Shown here: in pieces, positions 8,676 through 17,695 of the stretch
How positions within the stretch are numbered: position 1 is the first letter of the stretch
How the letters are laid out: each line of letters starts with the position of its first letter
Assembly: GCF_001310085.1 (NCBI RefSeq)
Contig: NZ_CP012643.1
Location: 4,470,001 to 4,534,000, forward strand
Length of the DNA: 64,000 nucleotides
DNA from: Rufibacter tibetensis
Lineage (GTDB): Bacteria > Bacteroidota > Bacteroidia > Cytophagales > Hymenobacteraceae
Reading direction: 5' to 3'
The notes under the pieces: model-generated
Databases searched by the model: none
What the model was told of the DNA's origin: nothing
What the model saw: the letters and a program-made list of their open reading frames with translations, nothing else
Program-made: the position numbers and the translations under genes

Positions 8676-11600
8676 ATGAGAAAAATCATATTGTTCAGCT
8701 TCGTTTTGTTGCTGTCGCTGGTAAACCATGCGTGGGCACAAAATCGGACAATTAAGGGAACGGTAACAGATGCTCAAACAGGCGAAGGAATGCCTGGGGT
8801 TACCGTTCAGCTAAAAGGGAGCACAACCGCAGTTCCTACGGGTATTTCCGGTGAATACGAAATAGTGGTGCCTTCTGCAGAGGGAGCTCTGGTTTTCACG
8901 TTCATTGGGTACGCCAACAGAGAAGTGGCTATTGGTAACCAGACTACAATCAACGTGGCTTTGGCAGCAGACCAAACCCAATTAAATGAAGTGTTGGTTG
9001 TGGCATACGGTACGGCAGAAGAGAAATCCTATACCGGTTCTGTTACTTCAGTAAAAGCTGAGTCTATAGAGCGTATGCAGGCCAATGATGTGACAAAGGC
9101 ACTTTCTGGTTTAGCACCAGGCGTACAGGTTACCTCTTCCAGCGGACAGCCAGGTACAACCAGCGCAGTGCGCATCAGGGGAGTAGGCTCAGTGAACGCG
9201 AACAGCTCTCCGCTTTACGTGGTAGACGGTGCACCATACTCTGGAGACATCAACGCCATCAACCCGCATGACATCGAGTCTATGACTGTGTTAAAGGATG
9301 CAACGGCTGCTTCTTTGTATGGATCCAGAGCTGCTAATGGGGTTATTGTGATCACTACCAAAGGTGGAACTGCTCCTAAAGAGCCTACCATTTCCTTTGG
9401 TGCTACTGTTGGGGTTACTGACTTTGCGGTGGAAGATTACAAAACCGTGAATGCCGCCCAGATGTATGAGTTAACCTGGGAAGCGCTTCGCAATGACGCC
9501 AGAGCAACGGCTTCTCTGTGGCAAGGCAAATTTGCTTCTCCTGAGGAGTATGCCTCTAAAACAGTTGTAACCCGTTTAGCGGGTGCCGGTAACGGACAGC
9601 AGTACAACCCCTTCAGTGATGTAGAGCCAGTAGGTCTAGACGGTAAAATCAAGCCAGGCTTGACTCCTGCCTGGGATGAGGACTGGAGAGATGCCTTGTA
9701 CAGAAAAGCCATGCGCCAGGAGTATGACCTGAGCGTACAAGGTGGAAATGAGAAAAGCAACTACTACTTCTCTGGTAACTATTTAGACCAGGAAGGTGCT
9801 TTCATCACCTCTGGCTTCAAGCGTTATTCTTCCCGTTTGCGCTTGAGCTCACAAATTCGTGATAACATCAAGGTTGGTCTGGGGGCTAACATTTCTTATA
9901 CAGACCAGAATGCGCCTACTTCCAGCGGTACTTCTTTCCGGAACGTGGTATCATGGGGAAGAAACATTTCCTCCATTTACCCCATCTACAGAAGAAAGAA
10001 CGCAGATGGCACTCCTTTCACCGGAGGCAATGAGTTCGACTTCAACACAGCCCGCCCGTACGGCGGTAACAGCAACCCGGTAGGAACCACTGCGCTGGAT
10101 ATTATCCGGGGGAACAACCTTACCTGGGGCTGGAATGGTTTTGCAGAGATTGGTTTTCTAAAAGACTTCAAATACAGAACTACGCTGGCGTTGAACGGAG
10201 ATAACTACCGTGGGGAGACGTTCTACAATCCTAAATACGGTGACGCCTCTGGTACCATTGGCGGACGGGGTACTCAATCTAGAACTTCATTCACGGAGTA
10301 CACCTTTAACCACATCTTGAGCTGGAACAAGACTTTCGGGGTACATTCATTAGATGCCTTGGGTGGTTTTGAGGTGTTCAACCTATCTTCAAATTCAGTA
10401 TCTACCCAGAAAACCGGGTTCATTCCAATTGAAGGTATGACTGAACTGGACAATGCGGCCACCATTGTAAGCTCTAACTCGCAAAGAGACCGCAGGGCTT
10501 TGCAAAGCTTCTTAGGCCAGGTGAATTACGGCTTGGCAGACAAGTATTACCTGTCAGCCTCTTTCCGGAGAGACGGTTCTTCCCGCTTCCAGAGAGACAG
10601 CCGTTGGGGTAACTTCTACTCTGTAGGTGCTTCCTGGAGATTGTCTGAAGAAGATTTCATGAAAGAACTTTCCTGGATGAACAATGCCAAACTAAGGGCA
10701 TCTTATGGTACATCAGGTAACGAGAACCTGATTTCCTACTATGCTTATAGAGGAGTTTACAATACCGGCTATCCAGACTTGTCTGCCCCAGGTATGATTG
10801 TCTCTACTTTGGAGAACCCGTTACTTTCATGGGAAAAACAGGCCATCTTCAACGTTGGTTTAGATGCAACTGTGTTCAACAAAGTAGATGTCTCTTTGGA
10901 CTACTATGACAGAGAATCAAGAGACCTCTTGTTAGACCAGCCGTTGCCTCCTTCTTCAGGTTTCGTGAGGGTTTCTGACAATTTGGGTGCAATGCGCAAC
11001 AGAGGGTTTGAAGCTAACATCTCCGCTCGCATCATTGACACAGAGAACTTCGGCTGGACTGCCAACCTGAATGCCGCCCGTAACACCAACGTGTTTACCG
11101 AGCTTCCGCAGGAAACCATTTTGGCAGGTACCAAACAGTACAAAGTAGGGCAGTCTATCTATGATTTCTTTATTGAAGACTTTGCAGGGGTAGACCCGCA
11201 AACTGGTTTAAGCTTGTGGTACCGTGATGTGAAAAATGCAGAGGGAGTAGTGGAAAGACAAACTACTTCAGACTACTCTAAAGCTACCCGCTACTATGTA
11301 GGTAACGCTTTGCCAGATGTGACCGGAGGTTTCTCAAACAACTTACGGTACAAAGGCTTTGACTTAGGTGTGTTGTTCAACTACAGTTTTGGTGGTAAAA
11401 TCCTGAACACAGACTACAGCGGCTTAATGGGTGGCGGTTCATCTGCTGGTACTAACTGGAACGTAGACATCCTGAACAGATGGCAAAACTCAGGTGATGT
11501 AACCAATGTACCTCGCTTAGGAACTGGTCAGGCCTTGAATGCCAATGCCCGTTCATCAAGATTCTTAACCGATGCTGACTACGTACGCATGCGGAACGTG

Positions 11601-11801
11601 ACCCTTGGTTATACTTTGCCATCTGCCGTGCAGGAGCGTTTGCGAATGAAAGGCTTGAGAGTTTTTGTTCAGGGAGACAACCTTTGGACATGGTCTAAAG
11701 GCCTGAAAGGAATGGATCCTGAGCAGTCATTGGATGGTCTTACCAACAATGCCTTTCCTACCATGAAGACGTACTCTGTTGGGGTTCGTGCTTCTTTCTA
11801 A
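8676..11801 (+). CDS. SusC/RagA-family TonB-linked outer-membrane transporter
   Basis: A 1041-residue TonB-dependent receptor of the SusC class. After the signal peptide (ending HAWAQ) comes a carboxypeptidase-regulatory-like domain (GTVTDAQTGEGMPGVTVQLK). The plug domain follows with the family signatures LYVVDGAPYSGDINAINPHD, SMTVLKDATAASLYGSRAAN and GVIVITTKGG. The rest is a 22-strand barrel ending in Phe (VGVRASF). It would import a bulky nutrient using TonB energy, together with the SusD-like lipoprotein encoded 25 bases downstream. No glycosidase, peptidase, anti-sigma or TonB gene is adjacent, so the substrate cannot be guessed. Confidence 0.97.
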   Translation: MRKIILFSFVLLLSLVNHAWAQNRTIKGTVTDAQTGEGMPGVTVQLKGSTTAVPTGISGEYEIVVPSAEGALVFTFIGYANREVAIGNQTTINVALAADQTQLNEVLVVAYGTAEEKSYTGSVTSVKAESIERMQANDVTKALSGLAPGVQVTSSSGQPGTTSAVRIRGVGSVNANSSPLYVVDGAPYSGDINAINPHDIESMTVLKDATAASLYGSRAANGVIVITTKGGTAPKEPTISFGATVGVTDFAVEDYKTVNAAQMYELTWEALRNDARATASLWQGKFASPEEYASKTVVTRLAGAGNGQQYNPFSDVEPVGLDGKIKPGLTPAWDEDWRDALYRKAMRQEYDLSVQGGNEKSNYYFSGNYLDQEGAFITSGFKRYSSRLRLSSQIRDNIKVGLGANISYTDQNAPTSSGTSFRNVVSWGRNISSIYPIYRRKNADGTPFTGGNEFDFNTARPYGGNSNPVGTTALDIIRGNNLTWGWNGFAEIGFLKDFKYRTTLALNGDNYRGETFYNPKYGDASGTIGGRGTQSRTSFTEYTFNHILSWNKTFGVHSLDALGGFEVFNLSSNSVSTQKTGFIPIEGMTELDNAATIVSSNSQRDRRALQSFLGQVNYGLADKYYLSASFRRDGSSRFQRDSRWGNFYSVGASWRLSEEDFMKELSWMNNAKLRASYGTSGNENLISYYAYRGVYNTGYPDLSAPGMIVSTLENPLLSWEKQAIFNVGLDATVFNKVDVSLDYYDRESRDLLLDQPLPPSSGFVRVSDNLGAMRNRGFEANISARIIDTENFGWTANLNAARNTNVFTELPQETILAGTKQYKVGQSIYDFFIEDFAGVDPQTGLSLWYRDVKNAEGVVERQTTSDYSKATRYYVGNALPDVTGGFSNNLRYKGFDLGVLFNYSFGGKILNTDYSGLMGGGSSAGTNWNVDILNRWQNSGDVTNVPRLGTGQALNANARSSRFLTDADYVRMRNVTLGYTLPSAVQERLRMKGLRVFVQGDNLWTWSKGLKGMDPEQSLDGLTNNAFPTMKTYSVGVRASF

Positions 11802-11826
11802 TCTAACAGACATATTACTTCAATAG

Positions 11827-13302
11827 ATGAAAATCAATAAAGCTAAAATATATACAATCGTGCTGGGAGCCACCCTTGGGTTGGGTTCTTGCCAGGAGGA
11901 TTTTCTGGAGACGGTGCCTTCAAACGCTGTTTCTTACGAGCAGGCGTTCAGCTCAACGGCTGGCGTGGAGGCTGCCTTGAACGGAATCTACCGTTTAATG
12001 CGAGATGCCCCGGTAAACTCCGGTTCTACCCCCAGCCACGATAGCTACGGTATTCCTCATTTCAACCTTACCTGGGATGTGATGGGGCAGGATATCATGG
12101 CGAACTCTAACTGGTTTGTGTTCCAGTATGAGTTAGACAACAAACTGCCTACTTACCGTGGTACGCACATGCTATGGGCAATGAATTATGGTGTTATCAC
12201 CAACGCCAATAACATCATAGCCAATGCTGCCAAAGTACCGGGTATCACTGAGGAACAGCGTGCTGCCTTTGAGGCAGAGGCTAAAGCGCTGCGAGCCTTT
12301 GGCTACTTCAACCTGGCCCGTACTTACCAGCATACGTATCTGAAAGACCCTAATGCGTTGGCTGTTCCTTTGGTGTTGGAGCAAACCACTGCTCAATCAC
12401 AGGGAAGGCCCAGAGCTACCCTTAAAGAAGTGTATACTCAGATTTTAGAAGATTTGAACACTGCTGAGCGGGTGCTGCCTACTACCAGAACTGCCAAAAG
12501 TCGCATCAATAAGAATGTAGCGCAGGGATTGTTAGCACGTGTACATTTAGAGATGGGACAATGGCAACAAGCTGCTGAGTTTGCGGCGAAAGCTCGTCAA
12601 GGGTATGCTTTGATGACGCCTTCACAATGGAAGGAAGGATTTAACAACTATGCCAACGGAGAGTGGATTTGGGGTCTTGCCCAATCTGCTGACCAGCAGG
12701 TAGCGTTTGCCTCTTTCTATTCTACCATTGATGGGCGCTATACCGTTGATTCAAAAGGAAACAGAACCTACGTACGCAGAGGGTATAACAACATCAGGGC
12801 AAACGACAAGTTTGTAGAGCTGTTTGCTTTAACCGATGCCCGCCGGGAGTTCCAGGAAGCAGTAGGTACTACCAACTCCAACCGTTACACTATCACTAAG
12901 TTCAAGGATCTTCCTGACTTAAGCGGTGACTTCGTGTTGATGCGTTCTGCGGAGATGTACCTGATCGAAGCCGAAGCCAAAGCCCGTTTTGGGCAGGAGG
13001 AAGCTGCGCAAGAGTTAGTATACCAATTGCGGCAGCAACGCTTTACGGTAGCCGCTGATGCGGTGAAACCTACCACCACCGGAACTGCCCTGATTGATGA
13101 AGTCTGGGTAGAGAGAAGAAAAGAACTCTACGGGGAAGGATTCGGGCTGATGGATATCAAACGCCTTCAGAAGCCTTTGGTGCGGACAGGTAACCATACT
13201 GCTGTTTTAGGAACGACCCCTGCAAACAGTGACTTGTTTATCTATATGTTCCCGCAACTGGAGATCATCAACAACCCTAACTTTGGGCCTCAGAATCCAT
13301 AA
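11827..13302 (+). CDS. SusD/RagB-family nutrient-binding lipoprotein
   Basis: A 491-residue lipoprotein with lipobox LGLGSC (Cys about residue 23) followed by QEDFLETVPSN, the usual SusD start. The helical TPR-like core includes AEAKALRAFGYFNLARTYQ, the best-conserved SusD stretch. The C-terminal motif is a run containing WVERRKELYGEGFGLMDIKR. It caps the SusC barrel on the cell surface and captures the ligand. It is co-transcribed with the SusC gene and is followed by a terminator. Confidence 0.96.
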   Translation: MKINKAKIYTIVLGATLGLGSCQEDFLETVPSNAVSYEQAFSSTAGVEAALNGIYRLMRDAPVNSGSTPSHDSYGIPHFNLTWDVMGQDIMANSNWFVFQYELDNKLPTYRGTHMLWAMNYGVITNANNIIANAAKVPGITEEQRAAFEAEAKALRAFGYFNLARTYQHTYLKDPNALAVPLVLEQTTAQSQGRPRATLKEVYTQILEDLNTAERVLPTTRTAKSRINKNVAQGLLARVHLEMGQWQQAAEFAAKARQGYALMTPSQWKEGFNNYANGEWIWGLAQSADQQVAFASFYSTIDGRYTVDSKGNRTYVRRGYNNIRANDKFVELFALTDARREFQEAVGTTNSNRYTITKFKDLPDLSGDFVLMRSAEMYLIEAEAKARFGQEEAAQELVYQLRQQRFTVAADAVKPTTTGTALIDEVWVERRKELYGEGFGLMDIKRLQKPLVRTGNHTAVLGTTPANSDLFIYMFPQLEIINNPNFGPQNP

Positions 13303-13319
13303 AGGATATAACCTATCAT

Positions 13320-13355
13320 AAAAAAAGGCTGCCTTTGTAAGAGCAGCCTTTTTTT
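13320..13355 (+). terminator. Rho-independent terminator after the SusC/SusD operon
   Basis: Arms of 13 bases at 13320-13332 and 13343-13355 (core AGGCTGC / GCAGCCT), with A and T runs on either side. Confidence 0.88.
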
Positions 13356-13739
13356 ATGCTTTCTGTTTTTGAGCTCTTTTGCCAAAATGCCTTCAAAACA
13401 AATCAAAAACCATAAGTCATGAGTTTGCATCAGCTTTTACAATCAGTTGATAGTTAATTCATAGTAGTAATTGCCTGTTTAAGGTTCCTGGTTCATCCTC
13501 CATATTTTCGGTTTAGTAGAAGGTTTTCCTGATTCATACCTTTTATAGCCCGGGTTCATCATGAACTACTTCCTAAGCGGAAATCAACCTGCTACATTTA
13601 GATAAGTAAAATTTAGGATTTCATAAAAAGCAGGCAAAAGAAAAGAGGAAGAGAGGCAGCAAAAGACTTTTAATTGAGGATTTAGCAAAAAAGAAATTCA
13701 ACAAAGTATATAAACCCCCTTTAATCAATAGAAAAAATC
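13356..13739. promoter_or_regulatory. Intergenic region before the mini T9SS-tagged protein
   Basis: 384 bases without a gene. One short palindrome, GTTCAT-C-ATGAAC at 13554-13566, could be an operator. An A/G-rich tract follows at about 13630-13660. No clear promoter pair was found. Confidence 0.3.
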
Positions 13740-14153
13740 ATGACCTTAATTACCTTAAAAAACGGATTTGTTTCAACCTTATTAGTAATCTTTTTATTTC
13801 TTTCAGTTAACGTATTAGCCGAGGGAAACTTACGGTTCTTCCAGCCAGTGCCTGAACCTTTGGATCTGAGTGGTTCTACAGACACGCCAGATCTAGTATT
13901 AAGCAGGTTGTTGAAACTGTACCCAAACCCTAACTCAACCAATCAAGTCAACATCAAAGGCTTCACCAAAAACACCACTGCTTATATTCTGATAAAAAAT
14001 GCCATTGGCTATGTAGTGGTAGATGAAAAGCAGTACAAAGCAGATGAAAGTGGTGATATCAACCTTAATATACAAACCCTGCAGCAGGGTCATTATTACA
14101 TATTTATCAAAGTAGAAAGAGGGCATGTCCTCAAAAAATTGATCAAAATCTAA
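13740..14153 (+). CDS. Small secreted protein consisting mainly of a T9SS type A sorting domain
   Basis: A 137-residue protein. Residues 1-28 form a signal peptide (LLVIFLFLSVNVLAEG). About 30 variable residues follow. The remaining 75 residues look like a type A T9SS C-terminal domain: LYPNPNSTNQVNIKG near residue 58, a Gly-containing turn LQQGHYYIFIKVERG, and the closing VLKKLIKI. Such domains send cargo across the outer membrane through the Por machinery and are then removed. Here almost nothing would remain as cargo, which is unusual. It could be a remnant of a larger cargo gene or a small secreted peptide. The family assignment of the tail rests on motif recognition only. Confidence 0.75.
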   Translation: MTLITLKNGFVSTLLVIFLFLSVNVLAEGNLRFFQPVPEPLDLSGSTDTPDLVLSRLLKLYPNPNSTNQVNIKGFTKNTTAYILIKNAIGYVVVDEKQYKADESGDINLNIQTLQQGHYYIFIKVERGHVLKKLIKI

Positions 14154-14247
14154 GAAGCTTGCTTCTAGAAGAAATATACAAGTACAGGTTTACCTCACGT
14201 ATAATAAAGTTTTTATGAGAATGACTTAGTTTTGAAAAATGCCTCCT

Positions 14248-14312
14248 AATAATACTGCCCTTGTTTTAGGTTCTTTTCCTGAAAAAGAACCTAAAACAAG
14301 GGCAGTATTATT
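14248..14312. terminator. Bidirectional terminator, perfect 30-bp hairpin
   Basis: Arms 14248-14277 and 14283-14312 are exact reverse complements over 30 bases with a five-base loop (CCTGA). It lies between the convergent mini T9SS protein gene and the tryptophan dioxygenase gene. It is longer than a terminator requires. Confidence 0.88.
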
Positions 14313-14344
14313 TTAATTAAGAGGAGCAGAACTTTAAGTTAAGC

Positions 14345-15313
14345 TTAATCTACTTCCCCAATGATGTCGTTTACCCAACCTTTTCCCCAGTTGTCTTTTT
14401 CCTCCTGGGTCCAGATTTCTGGGTAGAAGATTCTTTTCTGAAACTTAGGAGGCAAATATTTCTGCCAATTGGTACCGCCTGTGGCAGCTATTACTTCTGG
14501 GTCACGGTGGAGGTAGCGAACCGCAGATTTGTAGTGCATGAGGGGCCAGTTCACGTTCACGTTACTGTCCAATTCCTTCAGGTGGTTAATCAGCTTTTGG
14601 TTCTGCTGGTCTTCTAATGGCAGTTGTTTCAAGACATACCACACATTTTTGGTCTGGTACTCGCGGGCATGTTGCATCAACTCAGCAGAGTATTTTTCCT
14701 CAAACTGCAGAAGTGTAAGGGTCTTGGCTCCTGTGGCGGCCTCGGTGGCACCTTCTTTCCAATAGATGCAGCCAAATATCTCCTCATGGGTGCTTTGCAA
14801 CCCCAGCGCTTCTCGCTTGGCCTTCTCTGTCAGGTTCCTTAGATCAGTGGAGCAGATTTCAATCTTTCTATATTGAACTGACTGGAAGCCACTTGCTGGC
14901 ATCAGGGCCATTCTGAACTTGAGGAACTCCTTCTTGTCCATTCCATCCACCATCACTTCAAAGGAGTCAATCAGGTTTTCAAAGTAGCGGTTTATCCGGC
15001 CTATTCTGGTAATCAGCATCTGAACCGTAGGGGTAGGGTCTTCTCCAATCTGTCTATACTCGTGCAGGCAGAGCTTAAAGTACAGTTCTGTCACCTGGTG
15101 GTACATGATGAAGATCTCCTCATCTGGGATTTTGGTGCGCGGGGTTTGCAAACTCAGCAAGGTGTCCAGATGAATGTAGTCCCAGTAGTTAAGGAAGTCA
15201 GAATACAGAAGGCCTTCCAGGTAAGAGGCCAGGTCCTGGCCCAATGGGCTGTATTTCTGTTGGAGGCGCTCCAGCAATTCCAGTACCTGCGGAGAGAAGG
15301 TGGGGGCTGCCAT
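14345..15313 (-). CDS. kynA: Tryptophan 2,3-dioxygenase
   Basis: A 322-residue heme enzyme that opens the indole ring of L-tryptophan with O2 to give N-formylkynurenine, the first step of the kynurenine pathway. Family motifs are clear: IFIMYHQVTELYFKLCLHEY in the N-terminal half, then FLKFRMALMPASGFQSVQYR in the substrate-binding part. A C-terminal His-rich stretch (RYLHRDPEVIAATGGTNWQK) follows; in known structures the GTGGTxxxxYL region shapes the active site. A His near it should be the proximal heme ligand. No other kynurenine gene is nearby, so the pathway is completed elsewhere or the product feeds NAD synthesis. Confidence 0.95.
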   Translation of the reverse strand: MAAPTFSPQVLELLERLQQKYSPLGQDLASYLEGLLYSDFLNYWDYIHLDTLLSLQTPRTKIPDEEIFIMYHQVTELYFKLCLHEYRQIGEDPTPTVQMLITRIGRINRYFENLIDSFEVMVDGMDKKEFLKFRMALMPASGFQSVQYRKIEICSTDLRNLTEKAKREALGLQSTHEEIFGCIYWKEGATEAATGAKTLTLLQFEEKYSAELMQHAREYQTKNVWYVLKQLPLEDQQNQKLINHLKELDSNVNVNWPLMHYKSAVRYLHRDPEVIAATGGTNWQKYLPPKFQKRIFYPEIWTQEEKDNWGKGWVNDIIGEVD

Positions 15314-15509
15314 ATATTATTTTCTATATGTTGTAATTATCTCACTTATTAAGCGACAAAGAAAGTAAAACAATCTGGTTTAACTGGGGCTTTTAGAGAA
15401 GATTCGCTTTAGCCGGAAAGACCAATAGCAGGAATCTTGCATCCAACAGAAAAGGAATTTCTCTCCTCCGTTTTTTTGGCATCGGCTGCCTACGGGTGAA
15501 CAATATCTT

Positions 15510-15517
15510 TAACTTTG
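15510..15517 (+). promoter_or_regulatory. Putative -7 element upstream of the serine dehydratase gene
   Basis: TAACTTTG matches the Bacteroidota TAnnTTTG consensus exactly. Transcription starting about seven bases downstream would exclude the GTG start at 15496 and leave a short leader before the ATG at 15541. No TTTG -33 box at 19-21 bases upstream, so the call is tentative. Confidence 0.35.
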
Positions 15518-15540
15518 ATGCCGAAAAACGAGCAAAGACA

Positions 15541-16221
15541 ATGGCAGAGAAGAGCAGTATTTTTGATATGATTGGCCCCGTTATGATAGGACCTTCCAGT
15601 TCACACACAGCAGGAGTAGTTCGTATTGCCCGGGCCGCCATCAGGATTTTGGGAGCTCCTCCGGTGGAAGCCACCATCACCTTTTATAATTCCTTTGCCC
15701 GCACCTATGAAGGCCACGGCAGTGATAGAGCTATATTGGCCGGGCTAATGGATTATAAAACTGATGACACCCGCATTAAGGAGTCTTTTGAATTTGCGAA
15801 GGAGCAAGGCCTGAAATACACTTTCAAATCCGTAGGAAATGCTTCTACTATGCACCCCAATACTATCAAGCTAAATCTGATAGCGGCAGATGGCCGAACA
15901 GCGGAGGTGATAGGGCAAAGCAGAGGCGGTGGTGTCATCAGCATAGTGGAGGTAGATGGCTTTCCATCTAACTTTTCTGCTAACCTGCATACGCTCATCA
16001 TAGACGCAGATGATGTGAAGGGCAGTATAGCCTTCATCAGTGACATCATAGCCCATGACGACTGCAACATAGCTACCATGAACGTCTCCAGAAAGGGCCG
16101 GAATGATGTGGCCCGTCAATTCATAGAAATGGATTCTGGCCTTCGACCAATTACCCTGGAATACCTTCGGCAACTGAGTTGGGTGAAACAAGTGATCTAC
16201 ATCCCTAATATTGACTTATAA
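15541..16221 (+). CDS. sdaAB: L-serine dehydratase (ammonia-lyase), iron-sulfur type, beta chain
   Basis: About 226 residues. The N-terminal domain carries IGPVMIGPSSSHTAGVVRIA, the diagnostic motif of the beta chain of the [4Fe-4S] L-serine dehydratase, which converts serine to pyruvate and ammonia. The C-terminal 75 residues form an ACT domain (LIIDADDVKGSIAFISDII), a likely serine-sensing site. The catalytic alpha chain (sdaAA) is not in this window. The reading frame could begin at a GTG at 15496, but the ATG at 15541 starts the conserved protein (MAEKSSIFDMIGPVM). The stop codon abuts the TolC-family start with no spacer, so the two are translationally coupled. Confidence 0.9.
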   Translation: MAEKSSIFDMIGPVMIGPSSSHTAGVVRIARAAIRILGAPPVEATITFYNSFARTYEGHGSDRAILAGLMDYKTDDTRIKESFEFAKEQGLKYTFKSVGNASTMHPNTIKLNLIAADGRTAEVIGQSRGGGVISIVEVDGFPSNFSANLHTLIIDADDVKGSIAFISDIIAHDDCNIATMNVSRKGRNDVARQFIEMDSGLRPITLEYLRQLSWVKQVIYIPNIDL

Positions 16222-17688
16222 ATGCGACGTTTCTCCTCAAAATTTCTTTCCACGCTGGGGCTGGTCATAGGCTGTCACACCTTCACTCTGGCACAAACGG
16301 GTACTTCAGCAGAGGCTGTCTGGAGCTTAGAACAGTGTGTGGAACATGCTGCAAAAAACAACTTGCAGATTAGGCAGTCCGGGCTGTCCATAGAACAGGC
16401 TACCATTGATGTCAATCAGGCACGGGCAGATCAATTACCCCAAATAAACGGGAGTGGTTCCCATGGATTTAATAACGGTTTCTTTCTGGACCCAGTTAGA
16501 AACCAAATCCAGAACACGCAGATTTGGTCGGGCAACGTAGGGGTGAATGGCTCTGTGAACCTGTATAGTGGTTTGCAGACGCACAACACCATCAAGCGAA
16601 ACAGACTTGAGGTGCAGGCCAGTCAGCTTGACCAGCAGAAAGTTCAGAATGATGTTACCTTGAACGTGGTAACCGCTTATATGAACATCCTGCTGAACCA
16701 GGAGATCCTTAAAACCAATCAGGAGCGGCTTAACCTTACCCAAAGCCAATTAGAGCGTACTCAAAAGCTGTTTAAAGCAGGGAGCGTTCCTGAAAGTAAT
16801 GTTTTAGACTTAAGCGCCCAAATGGCTAGTGATGAACTAAATATCATCACTGCACAAAATAATATTGAGCTGGCAGAGTTGCAGTTGATTCAATTGTTGA
16901 ACCTCACAAATTCAAATCCAGCCAATTTCTCCATTGTGATACCAAACATACCAGATCCAGACCAGATGGTGATTGCGTTTAATGCAGAAGATGTGTATGC
17001 TACCGCTTCTGACAGAATGCCAGAGATCTTAAGGGCCAGGCTGCGAATTCAAAGTGCTGACAAATCCATAGCTATTGCAAAAGGAGGGTACCAACCCCGC
17101 CTGAGTTTGGTAGGTAGCATCAATACACGTTACTCCAGCGGTTCTTCCCTGATCTCTCTAGGCAATACCATTTCCCAAAGAACATTGGTTGGTTACCAGG
17201 ACGAGAACATGAATCAACCCATCTATATCTATACTCCATCTGTTGAGCAAACACCTCGGGAGTACCCATACTTCAACCAGTTACAGGATAATATTGGTCA
17301 GTATATAGGGCTGAATTTAAGTGTTCCCATACTAAATGGTTTCAGGGTGAGGAACAACGTACAGTTATCTAGAATTAGCTTGAAAAACGCAGAAATCAAT
17401 TCTGATATAGCCAAAAACGAGTTGAAACAAACCATTGCGCAAGCCTACACAGATGCAATTGGAGCACAGAAAAGGTTTGTTGCAGCAAGAAAACAGCTGG
17501 TAGCTTTTGAACAAGCCTATAAAAATGCGGAGATTCGCCTGAACAATGGCTTAATCAACAATGTGGATTTTAATGTGGCCCGCAACAATTTAGTAAAAGC
17601 CCAGTCAGACATTATACAGGCCAAATACGATTACACTTTCAGACTTAAGTTCCTGGAGTTCTACCAGGGCAAAACCATTACTCTCTAA
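16222..17688 (+). CDS. TolC-family outer-membrane efflux protein
   Basis: A 488-residue exported protein with a signal peptide ending in TLAQT and two copies of the outer-membrane-efflux-protein fold. Long helices rich in Gln, Asn, Leu and Ala (for example LEQCVEHAAKNNLQIRQSGL) alternate with strand segments (LSLVGSINTRYSSGSS; GLNLSVPILNGFRVRNNVQL). It should form a trimeric channel for export through the outer membrane. It begins directly after the sdaAB stop codon and is followed seven bases later by a HlyD-type adaptor gene, its natural partner. Length is normal. Confidence 0.95.
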   Translation: MRRFSSKFLSTLGLVIGCHTFTLAQTGTSAEAVWSLEQCVEHAAKNNLQIRQSGLSIEQATIDVNQARADQLPQINGSGSHGFNNGFFLDPVRNQIQNTQIWSGNVGVNGSVNLYSGLQTHNTIKRNRLEVQASQLDQQKVQNDVTLNVVTAYMNILLNQEILKTNQERLNLTQSQLERTQKLFKAGSVPESNVLDLSAQMASDELNIITAQNNIELAELQLIQLLNLTNSNPANFSIVIPNIPDPDQMVIAFNAEDVYATASDRMPEILRARLRIQSADKSIAIAKGGYQPRLSLVGSINTRYSSGSSLISLGNTISQRTLVGYQDENMNQPIYIYTPSVEQTPREYPYFNQLQDNIGQYIGLNLSVPILNGFRVRNNVQLSRISLKNAEINSDIAKNELKQTIAQAYTDAIGAQKRFVAARKQLVAFEQAYKNAEIRLNNGLINNVDFNVARNNLVKAQSDIIQAKYDYTFRLKFLEFYQGKTITL

Positions 17689-17695
17689 CAACCTC

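Noticed and set aside
14248..14312. Considering the long palindromes as insertion-sequence ends
   Set aside because: Each sits between convergent genes, no transposase is present and no target-site duplications were seen.
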